From contig JIBW01000007.1 of NCBI GenBank assembly GCA_012970285.1, positions 248,001 through 312,000 of the forward strand: a stretch of DNA of 64,000 nt, read 5' to 3'. The position numbers were made by a program, and so were the translations under genes. The notes under the pieces were generated by a model. That model saw nothing but the letters and a program-made list of their open reading frames with translations, searched no databases and was not told the DNA's origin. Below, piece by piece: positions 8,421 to 17,133 of this stretch; positions within the stretch are counted from its first letter, which is position 1; each line of letters begins with the position of its first letter. This DNA is from Bacillaceae bacterium JMAK1 (GTDB taxonomy: Bacteria > Bacillota > Bacilli > Bacillales > Marinococcaceae).

Positions 8421-9167
8421 TTATAATTCAACTCTCTTTTTGAGAAAATAAACCGTCGTGAAAAAGAGAGCTACAAGCAATCCAAAATCTAATAGGATTT
8501 GTTCATTGCTCGTCATTTGGAACGTAGGTAAGATAGTTTGTTCATTTAGGGGAGTTGTTGCACTTTGAGCCAGTTGGATTGATACATAAGGGTAGACAAT
8601 AATCGTAAGTAATCCATACAGAATAAGAATGGGATATTTTATGCTTACTTTTAACCCTAAAAATAGGTAGACGGGTAATAATGTCATAAAAATAATGGTC
8701 AAAGGACTAATTATAAGAATCCATAATAGTTGTAAAGGATATTCAGTGATTACACTGTTATTCAAGAGGATTTCTTCCATAATTCCGTTACTAGCAGCGA
8801 AATGTGTGAAAAGTGTGAGAGAAAGACCTGAATAAAGAATTTGAATAAGTAGCCAAGTGTAATTAGCAGCTACTTTTGCTAAAAGTTTGGTTGTAATGGA
8901 GCCTGGTGCAAGGTACCACTCGAATTGAGTACCTAATCGCCATTCTCGCCAGACCGATTCAATAATTATGAAAAACGCAGCAAAAAAAATGTACAGTAAA
9001 AGAAGTAAACTAATTATACTTATTTCGAGACTTTCGAATGGCTGAGCCACGCGATAGCGTATAACAGTAGCAACCATCAACATTATTAGAAAAATAATAG
9101 CAATGATAATATTCACAGGCACTAACATCCGCATATCTCTTTTTAGAAAGAATCCGAACTCATTCAT
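8421..9167 (-). CDS. ABC-2 type membrane protein (permease partner)
   Basis: 248-residue integral membrane protein with about six hydrophobic helices and a basic C-terminus. It has no strong sequence signature, but it overlaps the upstream ATPase gene by 4 bases and has the size and helix pattern of ABC-2 export permeases. It is the last gene of a GntR-ATPase-permease set like the B. subtilis ytr group. Exported substrate unknown; such modules often respond to cell-wall antibiotics. Confidence 0.75.
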   Translation of the reverse strand: MNEFGFFLKRDMRMLVPVNIIIAIIFLIMLMVATVIRYRVAQPFESLEISIISLLLLLYIFFAAFFIIIESVWREWRLGTQFEWYLAPGSITTKLLAKVAANYTWLLIQILYSGLSLTLFTHFAASNGIMEEILLNNSVITEYPLQLLWILIISPLTIIFMTLLPVYLFLGLKVSIKYPILILYGLLTIIVYPYVSIQLAQSATTPLNEQTILPTFQMTSNEQILLDFGLLVALFFTTVYFLKKRVEL

Positions 9168-9862
9168 GTTTTACCCACCCTTGCAAATAAATCATTAAGA
9201 GAGGTCCCTTGTTCAATTCGCCATGTTTCCAAATCATTAATGATGGTAGCGTTTTGATTCTCAATAAATATTACCCCATCCGCAAGCATCTCAACATCGT
9301 CGTAGGCATGAGTAGCCATGACGATGGTTCGGCTACCTTCGAGTAGAAAATCGGTTAAGATTCGCTGCATGGCTTCTTTTTTTACGGTGTCCAAATTCGC
9401 TAATAGTTCATCAATAAATAGAAAAGGTTTTTGAGTAGAGATAGCAATGATCAAAGACAACAAATAACGTTGCCCAGTTGACAACGCGAACCATTTCGTT
9501 TGAGTAGGTACGTTCATTTCGTTGCAATAACTCATCGCTTGATTAAGATCAAAATGAGGATATAACTTTTGTTGCTGTTGAAGTATGTCTTCAGCAGTCA
9601 AGTACCCAGGAAAACCAACATGCTCAGCAACAAAGCTAGAGTTATGCGCACGATCAATGCGCTCTTGCCCATTTCCTAGCATGATTGTACCTTCTGAAAA
9701 AGGAACTAATCCAGAGCATATTTTTAAAAGCGTTGATTTTCCAGAGCCATTTGATCCTAAAAGAACAATAAATCGATTATCGTCAAATCGAAAAGACAAA
9801 TTATTAAAAAGTAACTTTTGTCCATATTTTTTATGTAGACCTTTTACCTCAAAACGACTCAT
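9164..9862 (-). CDS. ABC transporter ATP-binding protein
   Basis: 232-residue nucleotide-binding subunit. Walker A GSNGSGKST near residue 37, a degenerate signature (ALSTGQRYLLSLI, S-T-G-Q in place of S-G-G-Q) and Walker B PFLFIDELLANLD are visible. It overlaps the GntR gene upstream and the permease downstream by 4 bases each, so the three are translated as a unit. Its partner is the ABC-2 permease. Confidence 0.9.
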   Translation of the reverse strand: MSRFEVKGLHKKYGQKLLFNNLSFRFDDNRFIVLLGSNGSGKSTLLKICSGLVPFSEGTIMLGNGQERIDRAHNSSFVAEHVGFPGYLTAEDILQQQQKLYPHFDLNQAMSYCNEMNVPTQTKWFALSTGQRYLLSLIIAISTQKPFLFIDELLANLDTVKKEAMQRILTDFLLEGSRTIVMATHAYDDVEMLADGVIFIENQNATIINDLETWRIEQGTSLNDLFARVGKT

Positions 9863-10230
9863 TCTTTCAACTCCTTTACTGTTTTCTTGAGTGCTTCAAC
9901 GATGGTTTCATCAGTGTACCCTAACTTGCGCATATATAAGACAAGCTCGTTCAGTTGTTTTTGTGCAATCGCTTCTTTTAATAATTGTATTTTCTTTAGA
10001 TCTTCGGTTACAAATGTTCCCTGTCCACGTTTAGAAAAGGTTATTTCTTCACGATCCATTTCTTGATAAGCACGAGAAACAGTGTTCGGGTTTACTTTAA
10101 ATAAATGTGCTGTGTCGCGAATAGATGGTAATTTATCTCCAGGTGCTAACTCTTCACTGCAAATTCGTTGATAAAAAGAATCAACAATCTGGACATAGAT
10201 GGCTTTGTTTGGGTCAAATTGGATAGACAA
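9859..10230 (-). CDS. GntR-family regulator, YtrA subfamily
   Basis: 123 residues: an N-terminal winged helix (LPSIRDTAHLFKVNPNTVSRAYQEMDREEITFSKRG region, residues 35-70) with only a short helical C-terminal tail, the YtrA layout lacking a large effector domain. The start is a TTG with AAAGGGG about 10 nt upstream. YtrA repressors act on their own ABC operons. No dyad lies directly in front of this gene, but a large one lies before the upstream ABC operon at 12008-12041, so both modules may be controlled there. Confidence 0.88.
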   Translation of the reverse strand: MSIQFDPNKAIYVQIVDSFYQRICSEELAPGDKLPSIRDTAHLFKVNPNTVSRAYQEMDREEITFSKRGQGTFVTEDLKKIQLLKEAIAQKQLNELVLYMRKLGYTDETIVEALKKTVKELKE

Positions 10231-10258
10231 ATGCCAAAGTCCCCTTTCTAAAGCAATA

Positions 10259-10284
10259 AGTCAGGCGTCTAGAAACGCCCGACT
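10259..10284 (-). terminator. Hairpin after the first ABC module
   Basis: Read on the minus strand, AGTCGGGCGT pairs with ACGCCTGACT (10 pairs, one G-U) around a 6-nt loop, six bases after the permease stop. The following TATTGCTTTAG is only moderately U-rich, so partial read-through into the GntR module is likely. Confidence 0.5.
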
Positions 10285-10290
10285 CTTCTA

Positions 10291-11058
10291 TTAAAGCACA
10301 TCTCGTTTTTTAAATACAACATGAGTGACGATGAGAATAACTATAATATGAATCAGCAAGAATGCGAGTGAAGCCCACATATTTTCAAATGGAGGATTCC
10401 CAATTGCCAAGTCTGTCCCATAATAGTTACTGAGAAATTCTATATGCGATATTACAGCCCATTTTGCCCACTCATATTGAGAAATGAACATTTGTAAAAC
10501 ACTACTGAAAAACAGAGGTGAAAATGTAATCACAATCGTGAGTGCGGTGCTTTTGGTTAGCACAGCTACGAGTGTAGCTAATGCCATATAAAATACAAGC
10601 GTTGGTATTTGATACAGTGTAACTTCTAGCGCAAGGCTAAACGTCTCTGTAACTGATGTTGTCTCTGTATTAAAAATTAGAACGCTTAATGTGGTTGATA
10701 AGAGTATCGTGATAAATAAGACGAGGATCGATAATAGCAAATTACCAAACCACTTCCCAAATAACAACGAATGTCTAGAAGCCGGACGAATTAATAGTTG
10801 CTTTATTGTTCCATTTGAAAACTCACCCGCAATTGCACCAGCAATGAGAACAACACCAAAAATCATCACAATAACTGGAAACAAGTACGCACTTAATTCT
10901 GCGACAGTAGCTGCATCTAGTGGTTCTTGCATTGCACTTTCAGTAAAGAGTGATAAGGCAATAGCGCCTGCTATAAATACAAGCATGACGAGGGAAAATA
11001 ACCAAGTTTTTCGTCCATACCAAGATTTTAGCCATTCATTATATATAATTCCAATCAT
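10291..11058 (-). CDS. ABC-2 type permease
   Basis: 255 residues, six hydrophobic helices. The segment AGAIAGEFSNGTIKQLLIRPASRHSLLFGKW (near residues 75-105) is the classical ABC-2 loop, as in bacitracin and lantibiotic export permeases. It lies just downstream of its ATPase in the same operon. Probable role: export of, or self-protection against, a peptide or cell-envelope antibiotic. The substrate is inferred from family only. Confidence 0.88.
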   Translation of the reverse strand: MIGIIYNEWLKSWYGRKTWLFSLVMLVFIAGAIALSLFTESAMQEPLDAATVAELSAYLFPVIVMIFGVVLIAGAIAGEFSNGTIKQLLIRPASRHSLLFGKWFGNLLLSILVLFITILLSTTLSVLIFNTETTSVTETFSLALEVTLYQIPTLVFYMALATLVAVLTKSTALTIVITFSPLFFSSVLQMFISQYEWAKWAVISHIEFLSNYYGTDLAIGNPPFENMWASLAFLLIHIIVILIVTHVVFKKRDVL

Positions 11059-11072
11059 GTTTTACCCTCCCT

Positions 11073-11978
11073 TTAGTCTTCAGTTAAATTAAAATACGCT
11101 TCCTCTAGGCGGTTTTGATAAACGACGCTATAGAGCATAACGTTTTCTTCCATTAAGGCAGAGATTAAACTAGGAATCGATTCAAAAGGCTGATCTTCGA
11201 GTTCAACTACGGATCCATCTCGCTTAACTGGAGCCAATGTTTTTAAAATCTCATAAGCTTTAGTAATCGGTCTCGCCTCAATTTTAACTGTAAATGTTTG
11301 TTCATTAGTGTTGCTTTCTTTCATTGATATCTCATCAATAACTTCACCTTTTTTAATGACAATTGCACGATCGCATAAGGTTTCAATTTCACTTAGTTGA
11401 TGACTCGAAACAAGTAATGTCATCCCATTTTCTTTAGCTAATCGTTGTAAATAAACTCTTAAGTCCCTTATTCCTTTTGGATCTAATCCATTGGTAGGTT
11501 CATCAAGAATGAGAACAGTAGGCTGATGTAAAAGTGAAACGGCAATTCCTAAACGTTGTTTCATTCCAAGTGAATATGATTTCACTTTTTTGTTTAAAGC
11601 ATCTTCAAGTTCTACTAATGTGGCTACTTCAAGAATTCGCTCCTTAGATATGGTTTTATTGCTTAATCTAGCAAAGTGTTCGAGGTTTTGTTTTCCGGTT
11701 AAATAACCATACAAATCTGGATCCTCCACAACTGCTCCAATTTTTTCTAAGGCTTCTTTTCGGTTTGAATTTATATTCTTACCATCAATAATGATTTCTC
11801 CAGAATCTGGTGAGATAAGTGATACAATCATTCGAATTGTAGTCGTTTTTCCAGACCCATTGGGCCCCAGGAAACCATAAATTTCACCACGTTTTAATTC
11901 GAAGCTCATATTTTTGATAATGTGGCTTTTTCCTAAAGACTTGTTTAAGTCTTTCACTTGTAACATGTAATCCGTCAT
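11073..11978 (-). CDS. ABC transporter ATP-binding protein, BcrA/LolD-like exporter type
   Basis: About 301 residues. Walker A GPNGSGKTT, signature YSLGMKQRLGIA, Walker B VLILDEPTNGLDP and switch His VSSHQLSEIE are all intact, followed by the C-terminal extension typical of ABC-2 drug/lantibiotic exporters. The ATG at 11978 has GGAGGA 8 nt before it; 35 codons of open frame upstream have no such site. It heads an operon with the ABC-2 permease downstream and probably the GntR module beyond. Confidence 0.92.
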   Translation of the reverse strand: MTDYMLQVKDLNKSLGKSHIIKNMSFELKRGEIYGFLGPNGSGKTTTIRMIVSLISPDSGEIIIDGKNINSNRKEALEKIGAVVEDPDLYGYLTGKQNLEHFARLSNKTISKERILEVATLVELEDALNKKVKSYSLGMKQRLGIAVSLLHQPTVLILDEPTNGLDPKGIRDLRVYLQRLAKENGMTLLVSSHQLSEIETLCDRAIVIKKGEVIDEISMKESNTNEQTFTVKIEARPITKAYEILKTLAPVKRDGSVVELEDQPFESIPSLISALMEENVMLYSVVYQNRLEEAYFNLTED

Positions 11979-12007
11979 CAATGAGTTCCTCCATTCTTTG
12001 TTTCTTT

Positions 12008-12041
12008 GTATCAGTGTTCTACTTAAATAGTACACCGATAC
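12008..12041. promoter_or_regulatory. Large dyad upstream of the ABC operon, candidate YtrA-type operator
   Basis: GTATCAGTGTTCTA (12008-12021) and TAGTACACCGATAC (12028-12041) form an inverted repeat with two mismatches in 14 pairs and a 6-nt centre. The GTGT...ACAC core resembles reported YtrA operators. It lies about 30 bp upstream of the ABC ATPase start. The rest of the stretch 12042-12315 holds no convincing gene. Confidence 0.55.
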
Positions 12042-12315
12042 ATGTAGAATTACAATTAATATCTTTCTGTAAAAAAACACCATTAATTATCTAGTATGTT
12101 AAAAAGGGATTTTGTTTTAGGTAGTGTCAGCACAAAGAAGTATTAAAGTATGAAGTAATAGGTTACTGATAAGTTAATGAAGATTGGAATACTAGACTAT
12201 TGAGAAGTGATCCTGGAAAATTGTAATGAATAAAGATTATACATTTACAACGTATCCACAATTCAGTATCCTAATAATTATATTCAGAAAATTAACGCGA
12301 AAGAAGGTAGAGAGA

Positions 12316-13188
12316 ATGTATGCAGCGGTAAATGGGACAAGGTTGTATTTTGATGTGGATGGTGCAGAGGTTGAGGTTAGAGAAGGGGAATTGGTGAAAA
12401 AGCCGGTATGCTTTGTTCTTCACGGTGGTCCGGGTGGAAATCATATTAGTTTCAAACCCACGTTTGAGGCTTTGACGGGTACAATGCAACTGATTTACGT
12501 AGATCAACGGGGCTGTGGGTTTTCCGACGATGCTCCTGAGGATACGTTACATATTGATAATAATGTGGAAGACTTGGAGGCGCTTAGGCAACATCTTGGG
12601 TTGGAGAAAGTCTGGATTCTCGGGCATTCGTATGGTGGCATGGTCGCCCAAGCGTATGCGAAAGAGTACGGAAAGAATCTTGCTGGGTTGTTGCTCGTCA
12701 CGACTGCTCCGAATTCGACGTTTCTATCGGATGCGAAAGCAATTGTTGACGAGAAGGGAACACCTGAACAAGTGGCAATCTGTGAGAAATTATGGGCAGG
12801 AGATTTTCAATCGGATGAAGAGTTGAGTCGATTCTACGAATTGATGGGTTCGTTTTATTCCGTGCGTGAGCAAAGTGAAGGAGCTAGTCCAAGACCGAAG
12901 ACGAAGCGGAATTTCCGTGCGTTAAATCAAGGGTTTGGTGGCTTTATGAAGACGATGGACTATACGAAGAGTAATGGGGAGATCACGGTTCCGACGCTTG
13001 TCATTGCGGGTGCTCACGATTGGATTACACCACCTGTCGCAAATGAAGCGGTCGCCGCATCAATCCCAGGATCGAAGTATGTGTTGTTTGAACAGAGCAG
13101 TCATCGCGTTATGTTCGATGAGTATGAGCGGTTTATGGCGTTGGTTAAAGAATTTGTGCTTGAAGCAGCGCTTCAAGGAGTAGAGTGA
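12316..13188 (+). CDS. Alpha/beta hydrolase, proline iminopeptidase-like (peptidase S33)
   Basis: About 290 residues. Oxyanion segment HGGPGG near residue 37, nucleophile elbow GHSYGG, acid in GAHDWITP and catalytic His in SSHRVMFDE give a full Ser-Asp-His triad. No signal peptide, so cytoplasmic. Proline iminopeptidases remove N-terminal proline from short peptides. The ATG at 12316 follows AAGGTAGAGAG; a longer frame upstream has no ribosome site. Its TGA shares a base with the ATG of a peptide-binding lipoprotein gene, suggesting linked peptide capture and cleavage. Confidence 0.85.
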   Translation: MYAAVNGTRLYFDVDGAEVEVREGELVKKPVCFVLHGGPGGNHISFKPTFEALTGTMQLIYVDQRGCGFSDDAPEDTLHIDNNVEDLEALRQHLGLEKVWILGHSYGGMVAQAYAKEYGKNLAGLLLVTTAPNSTFLSDAKAIVDEKGTPEQVAICEKLWAGDFQSDEELSRFYELMGSFYSVREQSEGASPRPKTKRNFRALNQGFGGFMKTMDYTKSNGEITVPTLVIAGAHDWITPPVANEAVAASIPGSKYVLFEQSSHRVMFDEYERFMALVKEFVLEAALQGVE

Positions 13189-14762
13189 TGAGAACGCTGT
13201 GGAAGATTGGCGCACTCGTAGGTACGGTTGGTGTCATTGTCGGCTGTAGCGATGATGTGGAAAATCAAAATGATGCAAGTTCTACAACGTCCGAGACCGA
13301 TGGTGGAGATTTGATCTTTGCCATGGCCAGTGATGCGGTAGACTTAAGTCCACACGGATCCAATGATACGGAATCAACGCAAGTGAGAAGTCAAATTTAT
13401 GAAAGTCTAACGATTATGGATGAGAACATGGACGTGCAACCGCATTTGGCCCAATCGTTTGAACAAATTGATGAGCATACGTGGTCCTTTGAACTTCGAG
13501 AAGGAGTATCGTTTCATGATGGAGAAGAGATGACGGCAGAAGCGGTGAAGCTTTCGCTAGAACGAGTGATTGATCCTGACGTTGCTTCGCCTCGTGCTTT
13601 TCTATTCGACATGATTGAGTCAATCGATGTTGAAAGTGATTATGAAGTGACGATTACGACGTCGTATCCATTTGCCCCTTTACCAGCGCATTTAGCACAT
13701 AATGGAGGAAGTATCATTAGCCCGAAAGCGCTTGAGGCGGTAGAGAATGAAGAGTTTAATCTTGATACTGAAACGGCGGGAACGGGTCCGTTTACGTTAA
13801 CGCATTGGTACCAAGGAAATGAGGCGGTTCTGACAAAGAACGCTGATTATTGGGGCGATGAGGTTTCCATTGAAACGGTGACGTTCAAAGTCGTACCTGA
13901 AGAATTGACGCGGATTGGTATGGTCGCTAATGGTGAAGCTCATGTGGCAGATACAATTAGTCCGCTGAATACGAATCAAGTTGAAAGCACAGAAAATGTT
14001 GAACTCGTGAGTGGACCGAGCTTAGGAATGACCTACCTCGGGTTCAATAATCAACACGAGACGTTTGCGGATGCGGACGTTCGACGAGCGATTTCAATGG
14101 CGATTGATAAGGAAGTCTTACTTGAAGGGATCTTGCAAGGGAATGGGAAGTTAGCAACCGCCCCGATCAGCGATCTCATCTTCGGCTATGATGAAGAATT
14201 AGAAGGCATCGATTACGATCCAGAAGCTGCTGCAGCACTATTACAAGACATCGGTCAAACTGATCTTCAGTTTACACTATGGGTCGGTGATGCGGACGAA
14301 GTGACTCAACAGATGGCAGTCATTATTCAGGATCAACTCTCTGAAATCGGTGTGCAGGTCGACATTGAATCATTGGAGTGGGGGACACTTCTTGATGGGA
14401 CGGCAAATGGCAGTCATGAAGCGATGATCATGTCTTGGACCGCCGTTTCTGGGGATAGTGATAACGGATTGTACAACCCGTTTCACTCGAACAACTGGGG
14501 AGGTTCAGGAAACCGGACGCATTACGAGAATGACGAGGTTGATGAGTTGCTCTTTAATGCCCGTCAAGAAACAGACGTGAACACTCGTGAACAAATGTAT
14601 CATGATGCGCAAGCCATTATCGTAGAGGAAGCGCCGATGGTCTACCTCGCTCACCAAGATAACATCTACGCGAAAGCAGAGAATGTTGAAGGTCTAATTA
14701 AGATGCCCGATAACTTGTATCGTCTGTTTGTAACGACGCTGACAGATGAGGAATCCTATTAA
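13188..14762 (+). CDS. Peptide/nickel-type ABC solute-binding lipoprotein (family 5)
   Basis: About 524 residues, normal for SBP_bac_5. Signal with lipobox VIVGC, then the family region LTIMDENMDVQPHLAQSFEQ and LREGVSFHDGEEMTAEAVKLS. AAGGAG at 13175-13180 gives 7-nt spacing to the ATG at 13188, better than the GTG at 13185. It is translationally coupled to the iminopeptidase gene. No permease or ATPase genes follow: a terminator comes directly after. It must therefore use an Opp/Dpp-type permease from elsewhere. Confidence 0.9.
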   Translation: MRTLWKIGALVGTVGVIVGCSDDVENQNDASSTTSETDGGDLIFAMASDAVDLSPHGSNDTESTQVRSQIYESLTIMDENMDVQPHLAQSFEQIDEHTWSFELREGVSFHDGEEMTAEAVKLSLERVIDPDVASPRAFLFDMIESIDVESDYEVTITTSYPFAPLPAHLAHNGGSIISPKALEAVENEEFNLDTETAGTGPFTLTHWYQGNEAVLTKNADYWGDEVSIETVTFKVVPEELTRIGMVANGEAHVADTISPLNTNQVESTENVELVSGPSLGMTYLGFNNQHETFADADVRRAISMAIDKEVLLEGILQGNGKLATAPISDLIFGYDEELEGIDYDPEAAAALLQDIGQTDLQFTLWVGDADEVTQQMAVIIQDQLSEIGVQVDIESLEWGTLLDGTANGSHEAMIMSWTAVSGDSDNGLYNPFHSNNWGGSGNRTHYENDEVDELLFNARQETDVNTREQMYHDAQAIIVEEAPMVYLAHQDNIYAKAENVEGLIKMPDNLYRLFVTTLTDEESY

Positions 14763-14768
14763 ATAGCT

Positions 14769-14821
14769 AAAAAAAAGCAAGTCCCACCATTCTTGTGAAT
14801 GGAGCGGGACTTGCTTTTTTA
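14769..14821. terminator. Bidirectional terminator
   Basis: AAAAAAGCAAGTCCC pairs with GGGACTTGCTTTTTT, with an inner CCATTC/GAATGG stem. A on one side and T on the other make it work in both directions, between the convergent lipoprotein and thioesterase genes. Confidence 0.9.
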
Positions 14822-15289
14822 TTTTCTGCGAATGCCCATCGGCACGTTAGCACTTTTTGGCCAGTCGGCATGATATAACGCGGGTAATTGTTCAATTGCT
14901 GCTTTCACTTCTTCTGGAAATGGTCCTGGTCTGCCAGTCGATTCGTCCATTCCCATCACCATTTGTTCACTCGTTGCAATTACATCACCGTTTGCATTCT
15001 TCATCTCAAACCAGAGGTGCATCCGTTTGGCATCTTGATCTAAGATCGTGACGGCTGTTTCCAAAGGATCTTGGTCGTGAGCTTCTTGCAAGTATTTGAT
15101 GTGTGCTTCTAACGTGAAGATCGTGTACGTATGCTTCTTGCGTCCAGCTTCATCGAGTCCGATCGTCTCCATAAGAGCGTCTAAGCTATGGCTGAACACA
15201 GTGGCATAGGCTGCATCGGTCATGTGACCGTTGTAATCAACCCATTCTGTTAGCACACGACCGTTCCAGATTGTTTTACTTACGCTCAT
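14819..15289 (-). CDS. cdhB: Betainyl-CoA thioesterase-like protein of carnitine catabolism
   Basis: Hot-dog fold 4HBT-type thioesterase, 156 residues. WNGRVLTEWVDYNGHMTDAAYATVFSH near the start (residues 8-35) contains the DYNGHM variant of the acidic catalytic motif. It is the last of three genes: BKACE enzyme, L-carnitine dehydrogenase, thioesterase. This trio converts carnitine through 3-dehydrocarnitine and betainyl-CoA to glycine betaine in Pseudomonas (cdhCAB). It overlaps the dehydrogenase gene by 14 bases. The function is inferred from family plus the complete gene set; symbol given by analogy. Confidence 0.82.
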   Translation of the reverse strand: MSVSKTIWNGRVLTEWVDYNGHMTDAAYATVFSHSLDALMETIGLDEAGRKKHTYTIFTLEAHIKYLQEAHDQDPLETAVTILDQDAKRMHLWFEMKNANGDVIATSEQMVMGMDESTGRPGPFPEEVKAAIEQLPALYHADWPKSANVPMGIRRK

Positions 15290-16238
15290 AAGCTAGCAAC
15301 CTTTCTGATGGCCAGAACCCTTCTTCTTCGAGTAGGTCCATCAATTTAATTAAAAAGCGGTCCCGACGGTGTTCGAGGTCTTCGATGGATACGGTCCCGC
15401 TTTGTTCAGCAGTTCCTTGGATAACCTTTTCACTTAATTCTTCCGTTAATTCTGGGGCGACAAGTCGTGTCCACGGAAGCTTTAGTGCTGGACCGAACTG
15501 TTCCAACATGTGGCGCATGCCTTCGTTTCCTCCAGCGAGGTGTAAGGTCATGAAAGGTCCCATTAGTGCCCAACGAAGACCCGGTCCGTACACGATTGCT
15601 TTGTCGACTTCTTCGGTCGTTGCCACGCCATCATTTACGATGTGAAGGCTTTCTCTCCAAAGAGCTTCCATAAGACGGTCCCCGATATGACCATCAATTT
15701 CACCGCTCATCATGAGTGGTTTCATGTTCATATGATCATAGAGTTTTTGGGCTTTCTCCATGTAAGCACGGTCTGTCTTCTTTCCACCAGCAATTTCAAC
15801 GAGGGGAATTAAATAAACAGGATTAAACGGATGCGCAACAATGACACGTTCTGGATGGTGCTCGCAGGCTTCTTGAAGAACAGAAGGCATGTACCCTGAC
15901 GTGCTTGATGCAATGATGGCATCAGGTTTTGTCGCCGCATCGACTTGTTTTAGTACGGATTTCTTTACATCTTCGCGCTCAGGAACGTTCTCTTGAATTA
16001 AATCAGCAGACTCAACCGCTTCTTCCAAAGTTTCAAAGAACGTTAGATTGTCTAGCGTCGCTTCGTCAGAAGTCCCGTATTCATCGAGTGTTGGCCAAAT
16101 ATCGTTTAAGAGTTTTCTCGTTTTCTCTTCGGCACCTGGTGCTGGATCAAATGCGTGTACGCGGTGTCCATTAGCTAGAAAGCGAGCAATCCAGCCGTTA
16201 CCAATTACGCCAGTTCCGATTACTGCAAATGTCTTCAT
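15276..16238 (-). CDS. cdhA: L-carnitine dehydrogenase
   Basis: NAD-dependent oxidation of L-carnitine to 3-dehydrocarnitine. 320 residues with an N-terminal Rossmann fold (AVIGTGVIGNGWIARFLANG) and the 3-hydroxyacyl-CoA dehydrogenase-type catalytic region (SSTSGYMPSVLQ, VAHPFNPVYLIPLVEIAGG), here with the carnitine dehydrogenase features VIVAHPFNPV and the YGPGLRWALMGPF segment. It is framed by a BKACE enzyme and a thioesterase, the known carnitine set. 10 bases separate it from the BKACE gene. The OpuC-type importer divergent to it probably supplies carnitine. Confidence 0.9.
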   Translation of the reverse strand: MKTFAVIGTGVIGNGWIARFLANGHRVHAFDPAPGAEEKTRKLLNDIWPTLDEYGTSDEATLDNLTFFETLEEAVESADLIQENVPEREDVKKSVLKQVDAATKPDAIIASSTSGYMPSVLQEACEHHPERVIVAHPFNPVYLIPLVEIAGGKKTDRAYMEKAQKLYDHMNMKPLMMSGEIDGHIGDRLMEALWRESLHIVNDGVATTEEVDKAIVYGPGLRWALMGPFMTLHLAGGNEGMRHMLEQFGPALKLPWTRLVAPELTEELSEKVIQGTAEQSGTVSIEDLEHRRDRFLIKLMDLLEEEGFWPSERLLAYERK

Positions 16239-16248
16239 ACTTCCACCT

Positions 16249-17133
16249 CTATTGATTAAATGCTGTTAAGTTTAGATGTTGACGTGCTTCTGCTGGTGTC
16301 ATTGGTTCCAGGTTCACGCTGTTGAGAACCGAAACGGCTTTGTCGACGAGTTGTTCGTTCGAACCTAGCACACCTTTTTCGAGATATAGGTTGTCTTCAA
16401 GACCAACGCGAACATTCCCGCCAAGCAATGCAGATTGCGCAACCATAGGAAGTTGCATACGACCGATTCCAAAGGCAGACCAATGAGCGCCTTCAACGAT
16501 GCGTTTTCTCATGTAGTCTACCGTCTCAGCATCAGCATCAGCGCCCCAAGGAATTCCTAAGCAGAATTGATACATCGGCGTTCCTTCAATTAACCCTTCT
16601 GAGATTAGTTGATTCGCTAAACGAATGTGACCTGTATCAAAGATCTCCATCTCTGGTTTTACGCCGCTATCTTTAATGAGTTGTGCATGCTCACGAAGCC
16701 ATCCTGCAGGCCCGAAATACACCTCATCACCAAAGTTCAAGCTTCCACAGTCAAGTGTACAAATCTCTGGAAGTAGCTTGCCAACTGGCTCGTGGCGTTC
16801 TTTTGGTGTTTGAATATCGGTTCCAGGACCACCAGCACTAGGGGTCTCGAGGCTCGGAACGAAATCGCCACCGCCACCAGCGGTAATGTTAATGATGACG
16901 TCGGTATCAGCTTCGCGAATTCGCTCGACCGTTTCTCTAAATAATTCAACGTCATGGCTCAGTTTGCCTGTTTTAGGATCTCGGACGTGAAGGTGGGCGA
17001 TCGCTGCACCGGCTTTCGCGGACTCAATGGCAGAGTCTGCAATTTCTTTCGGTGTCACGGGCACGTGTTTACTTTTATCCGCTGTATCTCCTGCACCGGT
17101 AAGGGCAGCAGTAATAATTCGTTTATTTTTCAT
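16249..17133 (-). CDS. cdhC: 3-dehydrocarnitine cleavage enzyme, BKACE (DUF849) family
   Basis: Beta-keto acid cleavage enzyme, about 294 residues. Metal-binding HLHVRD near residue 47, NITAGGGG, SLETPSAGGPGTDIQTPKER and the LEDNLY segment are typical. In carnitine catabolism the family member condenses acetyl-CoA with 3-dehydrocarnitine to give acetoacetate and betainyl-CoA. AAGGAGG lies just before the ATG at 17133; 19 further codons upstream are not supported. It overlaps the end of the regulator gene by 11 bases, so regulator and enzymes are one transcript. Confidence 0.88.
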   Translation of the reverse strand: MKNKRIITAALTGAGDTADKSKHVPVTPKEIADSAIESAKAGAAIAHLHVRDPKTGKLSHDVELFRETVERIREADTDVIINITAGGGGDFVPSLETPSAGGPGTDIQTPKERHEPVGKLLPEICTLDCGSLNFGDEVYFGPAGWLREHAQLIKDSGVKPEMEIFDTGHIRLANQLISEGLIEGTPMYQFCLGIPWGADADAETVDYMRKRIVEGAHWSAFGIGRMQLPMVAQSALLGGNVRVGLEDNLYLEKGVLGSNEQLVDKAVSVLNSVNLEPMTPAEARQHLNLTAFNQ

